A DNA stretch of 25,929 nucleotides from Sulfuricella sp. (GTDB lineage: Bacteria; Pseudomonadota; Gammaproteobacteria; Burkholderiales; Sulfuricellaceae). The translations under genes and the position numbers were made by a program. Shown here one piece after another: positions 1-7,821 of this stretch (the first letter of the stretch is position 1; every line of letters begins with the position of its first letter). The stretch is taken from assembly GCA_019911785.1 (NCBI GenBank), contig JAIOJM010000096.1, forward strand, positions 1-25,929. Direction: 5' to 3'. Below the pieces are notes generated by a model that had not been told where the DNA came from, searched no databases, and saw only the letters and a program-made list of their open reading frames with translations.

Positions 1-789
1 GCCGATGCTGACGACTTCGTGCTGTCGCATCACCTGCTCCGCAATCGCGGTAGGGGCAGCGAAGATACCCACCCCCGCCTGGCCGAAGGCGGTCATCAGG
101 GCGCCGTCGTCGAATTCTCCGGTTATCCTCGGTCGAATCCGGTGGTCGCTGAACCAGCGCGTCAGCCTGGACCGCACCGCGACATCCTCGCCCGGCAGGA
201 GCATGGGCGCGCCGTCCAGGGATTGCGGGAATGGCCCCGGGTGCTGCCGCGCCAGTTCAACCGTGGCAAAGAAGGTGAGGCCGCATTCCCCGAGCAGGTG
301 GCTGAAGCCCCTCACGTCGATTGTGCGCGGCATGGGGCTGTCGGCGATCACGATGTCGAGCCGGTGCACCGCCAGTTCCGCCAGCAGGGCGGCCACTTTC
401 CCTTCGCGGCAAATGATGCGCGGCGGTTGCACAACCTGCATCGCCGGCTCCAGCAGCTGATAGGCGACGGCCTTGGGCACCGCGTCGGTGACGCCGACCC
501 TGAATTGCAGGGGCCGGTCGGTGGGGCGGTGGTGCAGTACTTCCTCCAGCTCCTGGCCGAGAGAAAAGATTTCGTCGGCGTAGCTCAGCACCATCCGGCC
601 CGCCTCGGTCAGCTCGAATTGCCGCCCGCTGCGGTTGAAAAGCGCCTCGCCCAGCACCTCCTCGAACAGGCTCAACTGGCCGCTGATGGTTTGCGGCGTA
701 AGGTGCAGCCGCTCGCTGGCGCGGGTCACGCTGCCAGCCTTGGCCACCGCCCAGAAGTAGTGAAGATGCTTGTAATTCAGCGTGCCCAT
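1..789 (-). CDS. nhaR: LysR-family regulator, NhaR-like (C-terminus cut by window edge)
   Basis: The gene reads leftward from an ATG at 787-789 with 263 open codons and no stop before the window edge, so its C-terminus is missing. The protein opens MGTLNYKHLHYFWAVAKAGS, followed by the winged helix-turn-helix (SVTRASERLHLTPQTISGQL, about residues 17-36) and LFEEVLGEALFNRSGRQFELTEAGR. This N-terminus is typical of NhaR, the LysR-type activator that responds to Na+/alkaline stress in enterobacteria. The rest is the usual substrate-binding-like effector domain. The start lies 11 bp from a 46-bp element with a LysR-type dyad, an arrangement typical of an autoregulated divergent LysR gene. No nhaA antiporter is present here; the divergent neighbour is a terC fragment. 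The family call is confident. The ligand and the regulated genes in this organism are inference. Confidence 0.85.
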   Translation of the reverse strand, partial: MGTLNYKHLHYFWAVAKAGSVTRASERLHLTPQTISGQLSLFEEVLGEALFNRSGRQFELTEAGRMVLSYADEIFSLGQELEEVLHHRPTDRPLQFRVGVTDAVPKAVAYQLLEPAMQVVQPPRIICREGKVAALLAELAVHRLDIVIADSPMPRTIDVRGFSHLLGECGLTFFATVELARQHPGPFPQSLDGAPMLLPGEDVAVRSRLTRWFSDHRIRPRITGEFDDGALMTAFGQAGVGIFAAPTAIAEQVMRQHEVVSIG

Positions 790-800
790 GCGCCATCCAG

Positions 801-866
801 TTCGTAATTTTCGAATGCAATATCAATTATATTCGACTTTATGGAATTGTATATGATCAATATACT
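801..866 (+). promoter_or_regulatory. Operator/promoter copy A, divergent from nhaR
   Basis: A 46-bp element (801-846) recurs at 15092-15137 with 41 of 46 positions identical by eye. It begins with the dyad TTCGTAATTTTCGAA, which contains a LysR-type T-N11-A box (TCG-N7-CGA). A further ATTCGA follows at 831-836. A -10-like TATACT lies at 861-866, starting exactly 60 bp from the element start, the same offset as in the second copy. The -35 region (around 838-843, TTTATG) is poor, as expected for an activator-dependent promoter. Binding by NhaR is inferred from adjacency. Confidence 0.6.
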
Positions 867-880
867 TCCCCGTATTCCAA

Positions 881-1147
881 ATGAGTAAGAAAATCGTCTT
901 CACCTCCAACATCTTCGCCATCATGGGCTTGCGGGCGCTGTATTTCCTGCTCGCCGACGTGGCCGACCGCTTCCACCTGCTGAAATACGGCCTGGCCATG
1001 GTGCTTACCTTCATCGGCGCCAAGATGCTCATCGCACCGTGGGTTCACGTGCCGGTGGCGGCTTCGCTGGCCGTCGTCGCGGTGCTGATCGGGGCGAGCG
1101 TCATCGCCAGTCTGATCGCCACGCGCAAGCCGCCAACACATGAATGA
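881..1147 (+). pseudogene. Truncated 3' copy of terC (C-terminal membrane segments only)
   Basis: An open frame of 88 codons starts at ATG 881 with a short unrelated leader (MSKK) and then matches residues 239-317 of the full-length TerC at 17454-18419. At the DNA level 893-1128 aligns without gaps to 18168-18403, with about 8 mismatches in 236 positions by eye. Only one difference changes an amino acid (LIDPW to LIAPW). The fragment lacks the two acidic membrane motifs of TerC (SVDNVF and the EVSDLVFAVDS region), so metal transport is unlikely. No Shine-Dalgarno precedes the ATG. The predicted transcription start from the -10 at 861 would leave a leader of about 8 nt. It is most simply a deletion product of a duplicated operon, but the largely synonymous differences leave room for an expressed small membrane protein. 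Confidence 0.75.
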
Positions 1148-1499
1148 ATGGAGACCCCGAGCATGAACGCCGACCCGCAACGCGCCATTCTCGCCATGTC
1201 CGGGTCGGCGCAAATGCGCACCCCGGCTTTAGGGCCGGGTGAGCGAGGCGCTGAACATGCACCGGCAGGACTACAGCCACGAGGTCAAGAAGCCCAACGC
1301 GCTCGGCTTGCGTCTGCTGTTCGCGGGATGCACCACGAAGGCCCGGCGTCCCGCCATGACCTTTGGGCAGACTAAAATGACAGATTCGGAAAGGTATCCA
1401 TGCTCAAACAGAGGCTCCAGAAAAACATCCGGGCAGCGGAGGACAGCCTGCTGCAAGGCGACGAGGTGAAGGGCTGACCGCAAAACCTGCGAGGGTTCC
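1148..1499. other. Degenerate stretch without a recognisable gene
   Basis: No frame here gives a convincing protein. Short open pieces lie in different frames: MNADPQRAILAMSG from about 1163, VSEALNMHRQDYSHEV from 1239, and a 25-codon piece MLKQRLQKNIRAAEDSLLQG at 1400-1477 ending in TGA. The pieces look like native coding sequence broken by frameshifts. I do not recognise the parent gene or genes. A small hairpin (CCCGGC with GCCGGG) lies around 1222-1239. The stretch lies between the terC fragment and the 3' end of cbbR, so it may be debris of the same rearrangement. Confidence 0.5.
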
Positions 1500-2465
1500 T
1501 TATCCAGCCTTTCTGCTCTTTTTGCGCGGCAGGGCGGGGAAGCCCGGAATCCCCTGCAAATAATGCTCGCCCAAGCGTTTGCTCTCTTCACGCAGGAAAT
1601 CGAGAAAGGCCAGCGCGACCACCGACGGCTGCTTGTCCCTGGGATAGGCCACGTACCAGTGGCGGCGGATCGGGAAGCCCTCGACATCGAGGAGAGCCAG
1701 CTCGTCGCTGCTGCGCTCCAGCGCGAGGGTATGCGCCGACAGCACGGCGATGCCCAGCCCGCCGGCCACCGCCTGCTTGATCGCCTCGTTGCTGCCGAGT
1801 TCCATCCTGACCTTGAGTTTCAGCCCGCGTTCGCCGAAAAAACGCTCGGTGGCGAGGCGGGTGCCGGAGCCCGGCTCGCGCATCAGGAACGGTTCCTCCA
1901 CCAGGCGCGATAACGGAATATGCTTCTCCGCCGTCAGGGGATGGCTGCGTGCGGCCAGCACCACCAGCGGATTCTCCAGGAAGGGTTCAAGCTCGACCTC
2001 CATGTGTTCCGGCGGTTGCCCGAGCACGTACAGGTCGTCCTGGTTGTCGGCCATGCGCTGCAACACCCGCTCGCGGTTGGTCACCTTGAGCGACACGTCG
2101 ATGCCGGGATAGCGCTGGCAGAACGGCCCGAGCAGGCGCGGCACGAAATACTTGGCGGTGGTGATCACCGCCAGGCGCAGCTTGCCCGCTTTCACCCCCT
2201 TCATGTCCGACACCAGCATTTCGAAGCGGGACAAGCCCTCGAAAATGTCGTGGCAGGCCTTGAGCAGTTCGCCCCCGGCATCGGTCAAATGAATGCGCTT
2301 CCCGATCTGTTCCAGCAAGGGCAACCCGACAATATCGCTCAACTGCTTGAGCTGGATGGAGACAGTGGGCTGGGTCAGGTGCAGTTCTTCGGCGGCGCGG
2401 GTGAAACTCAGGTTGCGCGCCACCGACTCGAACACCTTGAGCTGACGCAAAGTGGCATGTTTCAT
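1500..2465 (-). CDS. cbbR: LysR-type regulator of Calvin-cycle genes, CbbR
   Basis: This 321-aa LysR protein is transcribed divergently from cbbL, the classic position of CbbR, which activates RuBisCO operons in response to metabolites such as RuBP, PEP or NADPH depending on species. The N-terminal winged helix-turn-helix is clear: LRQLKVFESVARNLSFTRAA, then EELHLTQPTVSIQLKQLS, about residues 6-45. It is followed by the linker helix and a full effector domain ending in a basic tail (RKKSRKAG). The ATG at 2463-2465 has nearby purine-rich sequence and gives the expected family length. The 168-bp divergent region holds a perfect palindrome at 2487-2508 and a repeated half-site at 2531-2540, which are the likely CbbR sites. 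The assignment rests on both sequence type and position. Confidence 0.93.
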   Translation of the reverse strand: MKHATLRQLKVFESVARNLSFTRAAEELHLTQPTVSIQLKQLSDIVGLPLLEQIGKRIHLTDAGGELLKACHDIFEGLSRFEMLVSDMKGVKAGKLRLAVITTAKYFVPRLLGPFCQRYPGIDVSLKVTNRERVLQRMADNQDDLYVLGQPPEHMEVELEPFLENPLVVLAARSHPLTAEKHIPLSRLVEEPFLMREPGSGTRLATERFFGERGLKLKVRMELGSNEAIKQAVAGGLGIAVLSAHTLALERSSDELALLDVEGFPIRRHWYVAYPRDKQPSVVALAFLDFLREESKRLGEHYLQGIPGFPALPRKKSRKAG

Positions 2466-2486
2466 GGCCGTTTCCTTGAAGGAATT

Positions 2487-2540
2487 ATCATAGATAATTA
2501 TCTATGATTAACCTTTAAAAATACAATTATTATTTATGAT
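2487..2540. promoter_or_regulatory. Candidate CbbR operator: palindrome plus repeated half-site
   Basis: The cbbR-cbbL divergent region contains a perfect 22-bp palindrome at 2487-2508 (arms ATCATAGATAA and TTATCTATGAT). The half-site TATCTATGAT (2499-2508) recurs in near-identical form as TATTTATGAT at 2531-2540, 32 bp further on, or about three helical turns. A strong recognition site plus a weaker activation site on the same DNA face is the known architecture of LysR-type and CbbR promoters. Binding is inferred from this and from the flanking cbbR. Confidence 0.75.
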
Positions 2541-2581
2541 CTAACGTGGTTACAGTGGCAACACGCTCTAACGAGCCACAA

Positions 2582-2600
2582 GCTTTCCATACCGGAAAGC
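2582..2600 (+). promoter_or_regulatory. Stem-loop in the cbbL upstream/leader region
   Basis: GCTTTCC (2582-2588) and GGAAAGC (2594-2600) form a perfect 7-bp stem with the 5-nt loop ATACC. It lies 33 bp before the cbbL ATG, ahead of the ribosome binding site AAGGAG (2622-2627). It could be a 5' mRNA-stabilising hairpin or a protein site. The transcription start is not known, so it may or may not be transcribed. Confidence 0.4.
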
Positions 2601-2633
2601 ATACTGTTTTAACCTGAAATCAAGGAGCTTGCA

Positions 2634-4055
2634 ATGGCAGTCAAGACCTACAACGCCGGTGTAAAAGAATACCGGCAAACTTACTGGACGCCGGAATACA
2701 CCCCGCTGGATACCGACATCCTTGCCTGTTTCAAAATCACCCCGCAGCCGGGTGTACCCCGCGAAGAAGTCGCCGCCGCCGTGGCTGCAGAATCTTCAAC
2801 CGGCACCTGGACCACCGTGTGGACCGACCTGCTGACCGACCTGGATTACTACAAAGGCCGCGCCTACCATATCGAAGACGTGCCTGGCGATGATACCTGC
2901 TTCTACGCCTTCGTGGCTTACCCGATCGACCTGTTCGAAGAGGGTTCCGTGGTCAACGTGCTGACCTCGCTGGTGGGCAACGTGTTCGGCTTCAAGGCGC
3001 TGCGCGCCCTGCGCCTGGAAGATATCCGCTTCCCGATCGCCTACGTCAAGACCTGCGGCGGCCCACCCCAGGGCATCCAGGTCGAGCGCGACAAGATGAA
3101 CAAGTACGGCCGTCCGCTGCTGGGCTGCACCATCAAGCCGAAACTGGGCCTGTCCGCCAAGAACTACGGCCGAGCCGTTTACGAGTGCCTGCGCGGCGGC
3201 CTGGACTTCACCAAGGACGACGAAAACGTCAACAGCCAGCCTTTCATGCGTTGGCGCGATCGTTTCGAGTTCGTGCATGAAGCAACAATGAAAGCTCAGC
3301 GCGAAACCGGCGAGCGCAAGGGCCACTACCTGAACGTCACCGCTCCAACGCCCGAAATGATGTACGAGCGTGCCGAGTTCGCCAAGGAAATCGGCGCACC
3401 GATCATCATGCACGACTACCTCACCGGCGGTCTGACGGCCAACACCGGCCTGGCCAACTGGTGCCGTAAAAACGGCATGCTGCTGCACATCCACCGCGCC
3501 ATGCACGCCGTGCTCGACCGCAATCCGCACCACGGCATCCACTTCCGTGTCTTGACCAAGGTGCTGCGCCTGTCCGGCGGCGATCACCTGCACTCCGGCA
3601 CCGTGGTGGGCAAGCTGGAAGGCGACCGTGACGCCACCCTGGGATGGATCGACATCATGCGCGACGAGTTCGTCAAGGAAGACCGCAGCCGCGGCATCTT
3701 CTTCGATCAGGACTGGGGCTCCATGCCCGGCGTAATGCCGGTCGCTTCCGGCGGTATCCACGTGTGGCACATGCCCGCACTGGTGAGCATCTTCGGTGAT
3801 GATTCGGTGTTGCAATTCGGCGGCGGTACGCTGGGTCACCCCTGGGGTAACGCAGCCGGTGCAGCGGCCAACCGCGTCGCACTGGAAGCCAGCGTGGCAG
3901 CGCGTAACCAGGGCCGCAATATCGAGAAAGAAGGCAAGGATATTCTGACCAAGGCAGCGGCCAGCAGCCCGGAACTGAAGATCGCCATGGAAACCTGGAA
4001 AGAGATCAAGTTCGAGTTCGATACCGTCGACAAGCTGGACGTGGCTCACAAGTGA
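2634..4055 (+). CDS. cbbL: RuBisCO large subunit, form IA
   Basis: CbbL is the catalytic subunit of ribulose-1,5-bisphosphate carboxylase/oxygenase, which fixes CO2 in the Calvin cycle as an L8S8 complex. At 473 aa it has the full form I length. Visible active-site elements are GCTIKPKLG (residues 164-172, catalytic K168), [13 protein letters not shown] (188-200, with the carbamylated lysine K194), and loop 6 VVGKLEG (K327). The opening [19 protein letters not shown] is that of proteobacterial form IA. The ATG at 2634 follows AAGGAG at 2622-2627. Downstream cbbS, cbbQ and cbbO, with no csoS shell genes, mark it as the cytosolic IAq type rather than the carboxysomal type. Transcription is probably CbbR-controlled from the divergent intergenic region. 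Confidence 0.98.
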   Translation: MAVKTYNAGVKEYRQTYWTPEYTPLDTDILACFKITPQPGVPREEVAAAVAAESSTGTWTTVWTDLLTDLDYYKGRAYHIEDVPGDDTCFYAFVAYPIDLFEEGSVVNVLTSLVGNVFGFKALRALRLEDIRFPIAYVKTCGGPPQGIQVERDKMNKYGRPLLGCTIKPKLGLSAKNYGRAVYECLRGGLDFTKDDENVNSQPFMRWRDRFEFVHEATMKAQRETGERKGHYLNVTAPTPEMMYERAEFAKEIGAPIIMHDYLTGGLTANTGLANWCRKNGMLLHIHRAMHAVLDRNPHHGIHFRVLTKVLRLSGGDHLHSGTVVGKLEGDRDATLGWIDIMRDEFVKEDRSRGIFFDQDWGSMPGVMPVASGGIHVWHMPALVSIFGDDSVLQFGGGTLGHPWGNAAGAAANRVALEASVAARNQGRNIEKEGKDILTKAAASSPELKIAMETWKEIKFEFDTVDKLDVAHK

Positions 4056-4063
4056 CGCAGTCA

Positions 4064-4092
4064 TCCCGGACGCGCCCTGGCGCGATCCGGGA
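4064..4092. repeat. Hairpin between cbbL and cbbS
   Basis: Arms TCCCGGA (4064-4070) and TCCGGGA (4086-4092) continue inward as CGCGCC/GGCGCG with one bulged A at 4085 and a 2-nt centre, so the innermost pairs must open. The flanks (TCA before, TCCA after) resemble short dispersed palindromic units seen in many proteobacteria. Lying 8 bp after the cbbL stop and 32 bp before cbbS, it could stabilise the abundant cbbL message or partly terminate it, setting the large:small subunit ratio. That role is inference. Confidence 0.65.
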
Positions 4093-4123
4093 TCCAGTAA
4101 CAATCTAAATCAAGGAGCAAATC

Positions 4124-4480
4124 ATGAGTGAAGTAATGGATTACAAATCGCGCGTTAGCGATCCTGCCAGCCGCAAGTTCGAGACCTTCTCCTACTTGCC
4201 GGCCATGACTGCGGACGAGATCAAGACGCAGGTGGAATACCTGGTTTCCAAAGGCTGGAACCCGGCCATCGAGCATACCGAGCCGGAATACCTGATGGAT
4301 TCCTACTGGTACATGTGGAAACTACCGATGTTCGGCGAAACCGACGTGGCCAAGGTGCTGGCCGAAGCGGAAGCCTGTCACAAGGCCAACCCCAACAACC
4401 ACGTGCGTCTGATTGGTTACAACAACTTCAACCAGTCACAGGGCGCGGCGATGGTGATTTTCCGCGGCAAGACAGTTTAA
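4124..4480 (+). CDS. cbbS: RuBisCO small subunit
   Basis: CbbS is a 118-aa small subunit that caps the L8 core of form I RuBisCO. The sequence has the hallmark segments: [20 protein letters not shown] near residue 20, [13 protein letters not shown] near 44-56, [11 protein letters not shown] near 61-71, and the C-terminal [20 protein letters not shown]. The ATG at 4124 follows AAGGAG (4112-4117), the same strong signal as in cbbL. The 68-bp gap from cbbL contains a GC-rich hairpin. Co-transcription with cbbL is expected. Confidence 0.97.
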   Translation: MSEVMDYKSRVSDPASRKFETFSYLPAMTADEIKTQVEYLVSKGWNPAIEHTEPEYLMDSYWYMWKLPMFGETDVAKVLAEAEACHKANPNNHVRLIGYNNFNQSQGAAMVIFRGKTV

Positions 4481-4490
4481 GTAGCAAGGA

Positions 4491-4513
4491 CCCCGCCGCC
4501 GCAAGGCGCGGGG
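4491..4513 (+). terminator. GC-rich hairpin after cbbS (possible attenuator)
   Basis: CCCCG (4491-4495) pairs with CGGGG (4509-4513) and CGCC (4497-4500) with GGCG (4505-4508), around a GCAA tetraloop with one bulged C. No T-run follows, so it is not a classical intrinsic terminator. It sits 11 bp after the cbbS stop and about 87 bp before cbbQ. A role in lowering cbbQO expression relative to cbbLS, or in 3' end protection, would fit. Confidence 0.5.
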
Positions 4514-4599
4514 GGTTCACCCAGGCAGGGCACAATCTCATGAATGCCCATTGGGTGTTTATCGGTTTGTTTCCTCTCCCACCCTTAAGGAGCGTGACC

Positions 4600-5403
4600 A
4601 TGAGCGACATCATCCAGCAGTACCGAATCGAGAAAGAACCCTACTATCGCCCCGTCTCGGACGAAGTGGAACTGTACGAAGCCGCCTACAGCGTGCGCAT
4701 GCCGATGATGCTGAAAGGCCCCACCGGTTGCGGCAAGACCCGCTTCGTCGAGCACATGGCCTGGAAGCTGGGCAAGCCGCTGATCACCGTGGCCTGCAAC
4801 GAGGACATGACCGCCTCCGACCTGGTCGGACGCTTCCTGCTCGACGCCAGCGGCACCCGCTGGCAGGACGGCCCGCTCGCTCTCGCTGCCCGCTATGGCG
4901 CGATCTGCTACCTGGACGAAGTGGTGGAAGCGCGCCAGGACACCACCGTGGTGATCCACCCGCTGACCGACAATCGCCGCGTGCTGCCGCTGGAAAAGAA
5001 AGGCGAGCTGGTTCATGCCCATCCAGATTTCCAGCTGGTGATTTCCTACAACCCCGGCTACCAAAGCCTGATGAAGGATCTCAAGCAGTCCACCAAGCAA
5101 CGTTTCGGCGGCCTCGACTTCAACTATCCCGACCACGCCATCGAGACCGAGATTGTCGCCCATGAAACCGGCGTCAATGCGGAAGTGGCCGGCAAACTGG
5201 TTTCCATCGCCGAACGCGCCCGCAACCTCAAGGGGCACGGACTGGACGAAGGCATCTCGACGCGCATGCTGATTTACGCCGGCAGCCTGATCGCCACCGG
5301 CGTCGATCCGGTCAAGGCCTGCCGTGTAGCACTGGTGCGCCCGATCACCGACGACCCCGACATGCGCGACGCGCTCGATGCGGCAGTAACCACGTTTTTC
5401 TAA
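4600..5403 (+). CDS. cbbQ: RuBisCO activase MoxR-type AAA+ ATPase CbbQ
   Basis: CbbQ is the AAA+ motor of the CbbQ-CbbO activase, which removes inhibitory sugar phosphates from RuBisCO. The 267-aa product has Walker A GPTGCGKT (residues 40-47), Walker [12 protein letters not shown] (101-111, D106/E107) and a sensor asparagine in VISYNPGYQ (N151), giving the usual compact MoxR-like length. The frame stays open upstream, but ATG 4600 is preferred because TAAGGAG lies at 4586-4592 and the protein then begins in the family manner ([19 protein letters not shown]). A tandem inverted repeat begins directly after the stop and fills the gap to cbbO. Its place behind cbbLS supports the assignment. Confidence 0.95.
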   Translation: MSDIIQQYRIEKEPYYRPVSDEVELYEAAYSVRMPMMLKGPTGCGKTRFVEHMAWKLGKPLITVACNEDMTASDLVGRFLLDASGTRWQDGPLALAARYGAICYLDEVVEARQDTTVVIHPLTDNRRVLPLEKKGELVHAHPDFQLVISYNPGYQSLMKDLKQSTKQRFGGLDFNYPDHAIETEIVAHETGVNAEVAGKLVSIAERARNLKGHGLDEGISTRMLIYAGSLIATGVDPVKACRVALVRPITDDPDMRDALDAAVTTFF

Positions 5404-5475
5404 GTGAGGAGATAGGGGTGAGGGGTGAGGAGTAAGAGCGGGATTTCCCCTCACTCCTTACTCCTCACTCCTCAC
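5404..5475. repeat. GTGAGGAG-type inverted repeat between cbbQ and cbbO
   Basis: The left arm is built of GTGAGGAG/GTGAGGGG units (5404-5436) and the right arm of CTCACTCC/CTCCTCAC units (about 5447-5475). They are imperfect reverse complements separated by roughly 10 bp. A related element lies at 25227-25299, so this is a dispersed family. It starts on the base after the cbbQ stop and ends 6 bp before the cbbO ATG. As a result the bases before cbbO are pyrimidine-rich and lack a Shine-Dalgarno, while the GGAG-rich arm would be paired in the hairpin. Confidence 0.8.
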
Positions 5476-5481
5476 TAATAC

Positions 5482-7821
5482 ATGTCCATCAATCTCGAAG
5501 ACTATCAGGAACTGCTGGGCTCGCTTTCCCCGGAATTGCAGGAAAGCCTGCATTCCGCGTGGCATGAAGCTACCAAGGTGTTCAGTGCGCGCGGCCTGGA
5601 TAATTACCTCAAGGGCGCAGCCGCGTTGAAAACCCTGGGCAAGGGCGACGATCTGATCGCCACCTGGATCGACCATGCGCCTCTGGTAGCCAAGGAAATC
5701 GGCGAAGATGTCGTGCCGGATCTGGTACAAACCGCGCTTGAGCTGGCCTCAAAAACTTCAGGTTCGGTCATCGAACTGGTCCTCAGCACTGCACCCACGG
5801 CAGCCAATCGCCTCGGGGACGAAGTGCTGTTCCGCGCCTACCTGCAATTTCTCAATACCCTGCTGTCGCAAGCGCCGCGCGGCGTGCGGCCGATGCTGGA
5901 AAACCTGGAAATGCTGTTCAGCCAGCTGACCCTGGGTGGTTTGCGTCGCTGGGCGTTGTGGGGCGCTCACGCCCATCGCACCAATTATCCGGAGCAGACC
6001 AACTATTTCAGCCTGCAATCCAAGGAATCCTTGGCCATGCTCCAGAAGGAGCGCAAAGGCACGCTGTTTATCGACGTTCAGCGCCGCATCAACATGTATC
6101 TGCGCGCCTTGTGGGCGCGGGATTTCTTCATGAAGCCGACTTCCGGCGATTTCGAAACGCGTGAAGGTTACCGGCCCTACATAGAAGGCTATTTCCTTCA
6201 TCTGCCCGATGCCTACGATGATTTCAGCATGGGAGAAACCAGGCTGCCCGGGCTGGAAATGTATCGCGCCGCAGCCGCCCACAGCGCTGCCCATCTGGTC
6301 TACACCCGCGATCCGATCTCTGCCGAGGCCATCAATCCGTGGCAGATGGCTGTGATCAGCGTAATCGAGGATGCACGCGTAGAAACCTTATCCGTGCGAA
6401 AATTTCCCGGCCTCAAACATCTGTGGGCGCAGCTGCACACGATAGAATCCGACCAGGGCAAATCCGCTGGCGACTATCTGAATCGCCTGGCACGCGCTTT
6501 ACTGGATGACCATTACCAGGACAATGACCCGTGGATTGCTCAGGGCCGTGTGCTATTCAAGGAGGCAGCCGAGCGCCTCGATACCAACCAGGTTTCCTGG
6601 GATATCGGCGTCCAGCTTGCTCATGAATTTATGAGCAAGCGCATTTCCTTCAATCCGCGCAGCGACCTGCTCACCGCACCTTACCGTGACGACAATCGCT
6701 ACTTCTGGGAATTCGAGGAATTCGATTTCGACAAAGCCATAGCGGCCGGTTACGAAACACCCAAACAGGTACGCAAACACGTCAGCCTGATGGAGTTCGC
6801 CAACGAAATCGACGTCGAGAACGCCGGCGATGATGCGGAAGAAATATGGGTGCTGGGCACGGAACTCTTTCCCTATGAAGACATGGGCAAGTCCTTCAAC
6901 GAGATGGAAGGCAAGGAACCGGTTTCCGAGCCCTACCATTACTCGGAGTGGGACTACCAGATCCAGCTCGAACGCCCAGCCTGGGCCACGGTGCTGGAAA
7001 AACGCCCGAAAACCGGCGATCTGCAGCTGATCGACGACATCACCTCCCAGCACAAGCGCACCATCGGCCGCCTGAAATTCCTGCTCGACGCCCTGCAACC
7101 CCAGGGGGTGACGCGCATCCGCAAGCTGGAGGACGGCGACGAGGTCGATGTCAATGCCGCCATCCGCGCCATGATCGACATCCGCATGGGCCAGCAGCCC
7201 GACCCGCGCATCATGATGCGTTCGGTGCGCAAGGTGCGCGATATTTCGGTAATGGTGCTGCTGGACCTGTCCGAATCCACCAACGAGAAAGTGAGCGGGC
7301 AGGATTACAGCGTGCTGGATTTGCAGCGCCAGGCCACAGTGCTGCTGGCGGACGCCATCCACAAGATCGGCGACCCCTTCGCGATTCACGGTTTCTGTTC
7401 GGATGGGCGCCACAATGTAGAATATTCCCGTTTCAAGGACTTCGACCAGTCTTATAACGAGCTCCCGAAATCGCGTCTGGCGGGCATGAGCGGTCAGCTC
7501 TCCACGCGCATGGGTGCGGCCATCCGCCATGCCGGGCATTATCTGAAATTGCAGAAAGCCGCCAAGAAACTCCTGCTGGTGATCACCGACGGCGAACCGG
7601 CCGACGTGGACGTGCGCGATCCGCAGTATCTGCGTTACGATACCAAGAAGGCGGTGGAGGAGATGGCCCGTTCCGGCGTGACCACTTTCTGCATGTCGCT
7701 CGACCCGAGAGCGGATCAATATGTTTCCCGAATTTTCGGGGCCAAGAACTACATGGTCGTGGACCATGTGGAACGGTTGCCGGAGAAATTGCCGGCACTT
7801 TATGCAGGGCTTACACGATGA
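5482..7821 (+). CDS. cbbO: RuBisCO activase adaptor CbbO (von Willebrand A domain)
   Basis: CbbO is the RuBisCO-binding partner of CbbQ; one CbbO associates with a CbbQ hexamer and docks through its VWA domain. The product is 779 aa, the usual size. The long N-terminal region is helical, and the C-terminal VWA domain carries the MIDAS motif DLSES (D595, S597, S599) in VMVLLDLSESTNEK and a second acidic site in LLLVITDGEPADV (D703). The start ATG 5482 is preceded by no Shine-Dalgarno because the intergenic repeat occupies that position. The N-terminus MSINLEDYQELLGSLSPELQ nevertheless fits the family. The stop overlaps the ATG of the next gene (ATGA at 7818-7821). Confidence 0.95.
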   Translation: MSINLEDYQELLGSLSPELQESLHSAWHEATKVFSARGLDNYLKGAAALKTLGKGDDLIATWIDHAPLVAKEIGEDVVPDLVQTALELASKTSGSVIELVLSTAPTAANRLGDEVLFRAYLQFLNTLLSQAPRGVRPMLENLEMLFSQLTLGGLRRWALWGAHAHRTNYPEQTNYFSLQSKESLAMLQKERKGTLFIDVQRRINMYLRALWARDFFMKPTSGDFETREGYRPYIEGYFLHLPDAYDDFSMGETRLPGLEMYRAAAAHSAAHLVYTRDPISAEAINPWQMAVISVIEDARVETLSVRKFPGLKHLWAQLHTIESDQGKSAGDYLNRLARALLDDHYQDNDPWIAQGRVLFKEAAERLDTNQVSWDIGVQLAHEFMSKRISFNPRSDLLTAPYRDDNRYFWEFEEFDFDKAIAAGYETPKQVRKHVSLMEFANEIDVENAGDDAEEIWVLGTELFPYEDMGKSFNEMEGKEPVSEPYHYSEWDYQIQLERPAWATVLEKRPKTGDLQLIDDITSQHKRTIGRLKFLLDALQPQGVTRIRKLEDGDEVDVNAAIRAMIDIRMGQQPDPRIMMRSVRKVRDISVMVLLDLSESTNEKVSGQDYSVLDLQRQATVLLADAIHKIGDPFAIHGFCSDGRHNVEYSRFKDFDQSYNELPKSRLAGMSGQLSTRMGAAIRHAGHYLKLQKAAKKLLLVITDGEPADVDVRDPQYLRYDTKKAVEEMARSGVTTFCMSLDPRADQYVSRIFGAKNYMVVDHVERLPEKLPALYAGLTR

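Noticed and set aside
257..826. A minus-strand open frame of 189 codons over the nhaR region
   Set aside because: It is out of frame with the clear LysR protein, which runs without stops through 1-789.
4315..4599. A longer N-terminus for CbbQ, starting inside cbbS
   Set aside because: It overlaps cbbS in another frame and includes the spacer hairpin. ATG 4600 has a proper ribosome binding site and the family start.
5404..5475. A CRISPR array, suggested by the short repeated units
   Set aside because: The units are tandem GTGAGGAG variants without unique spacers and form one inverted repeat. No cas genes are present.
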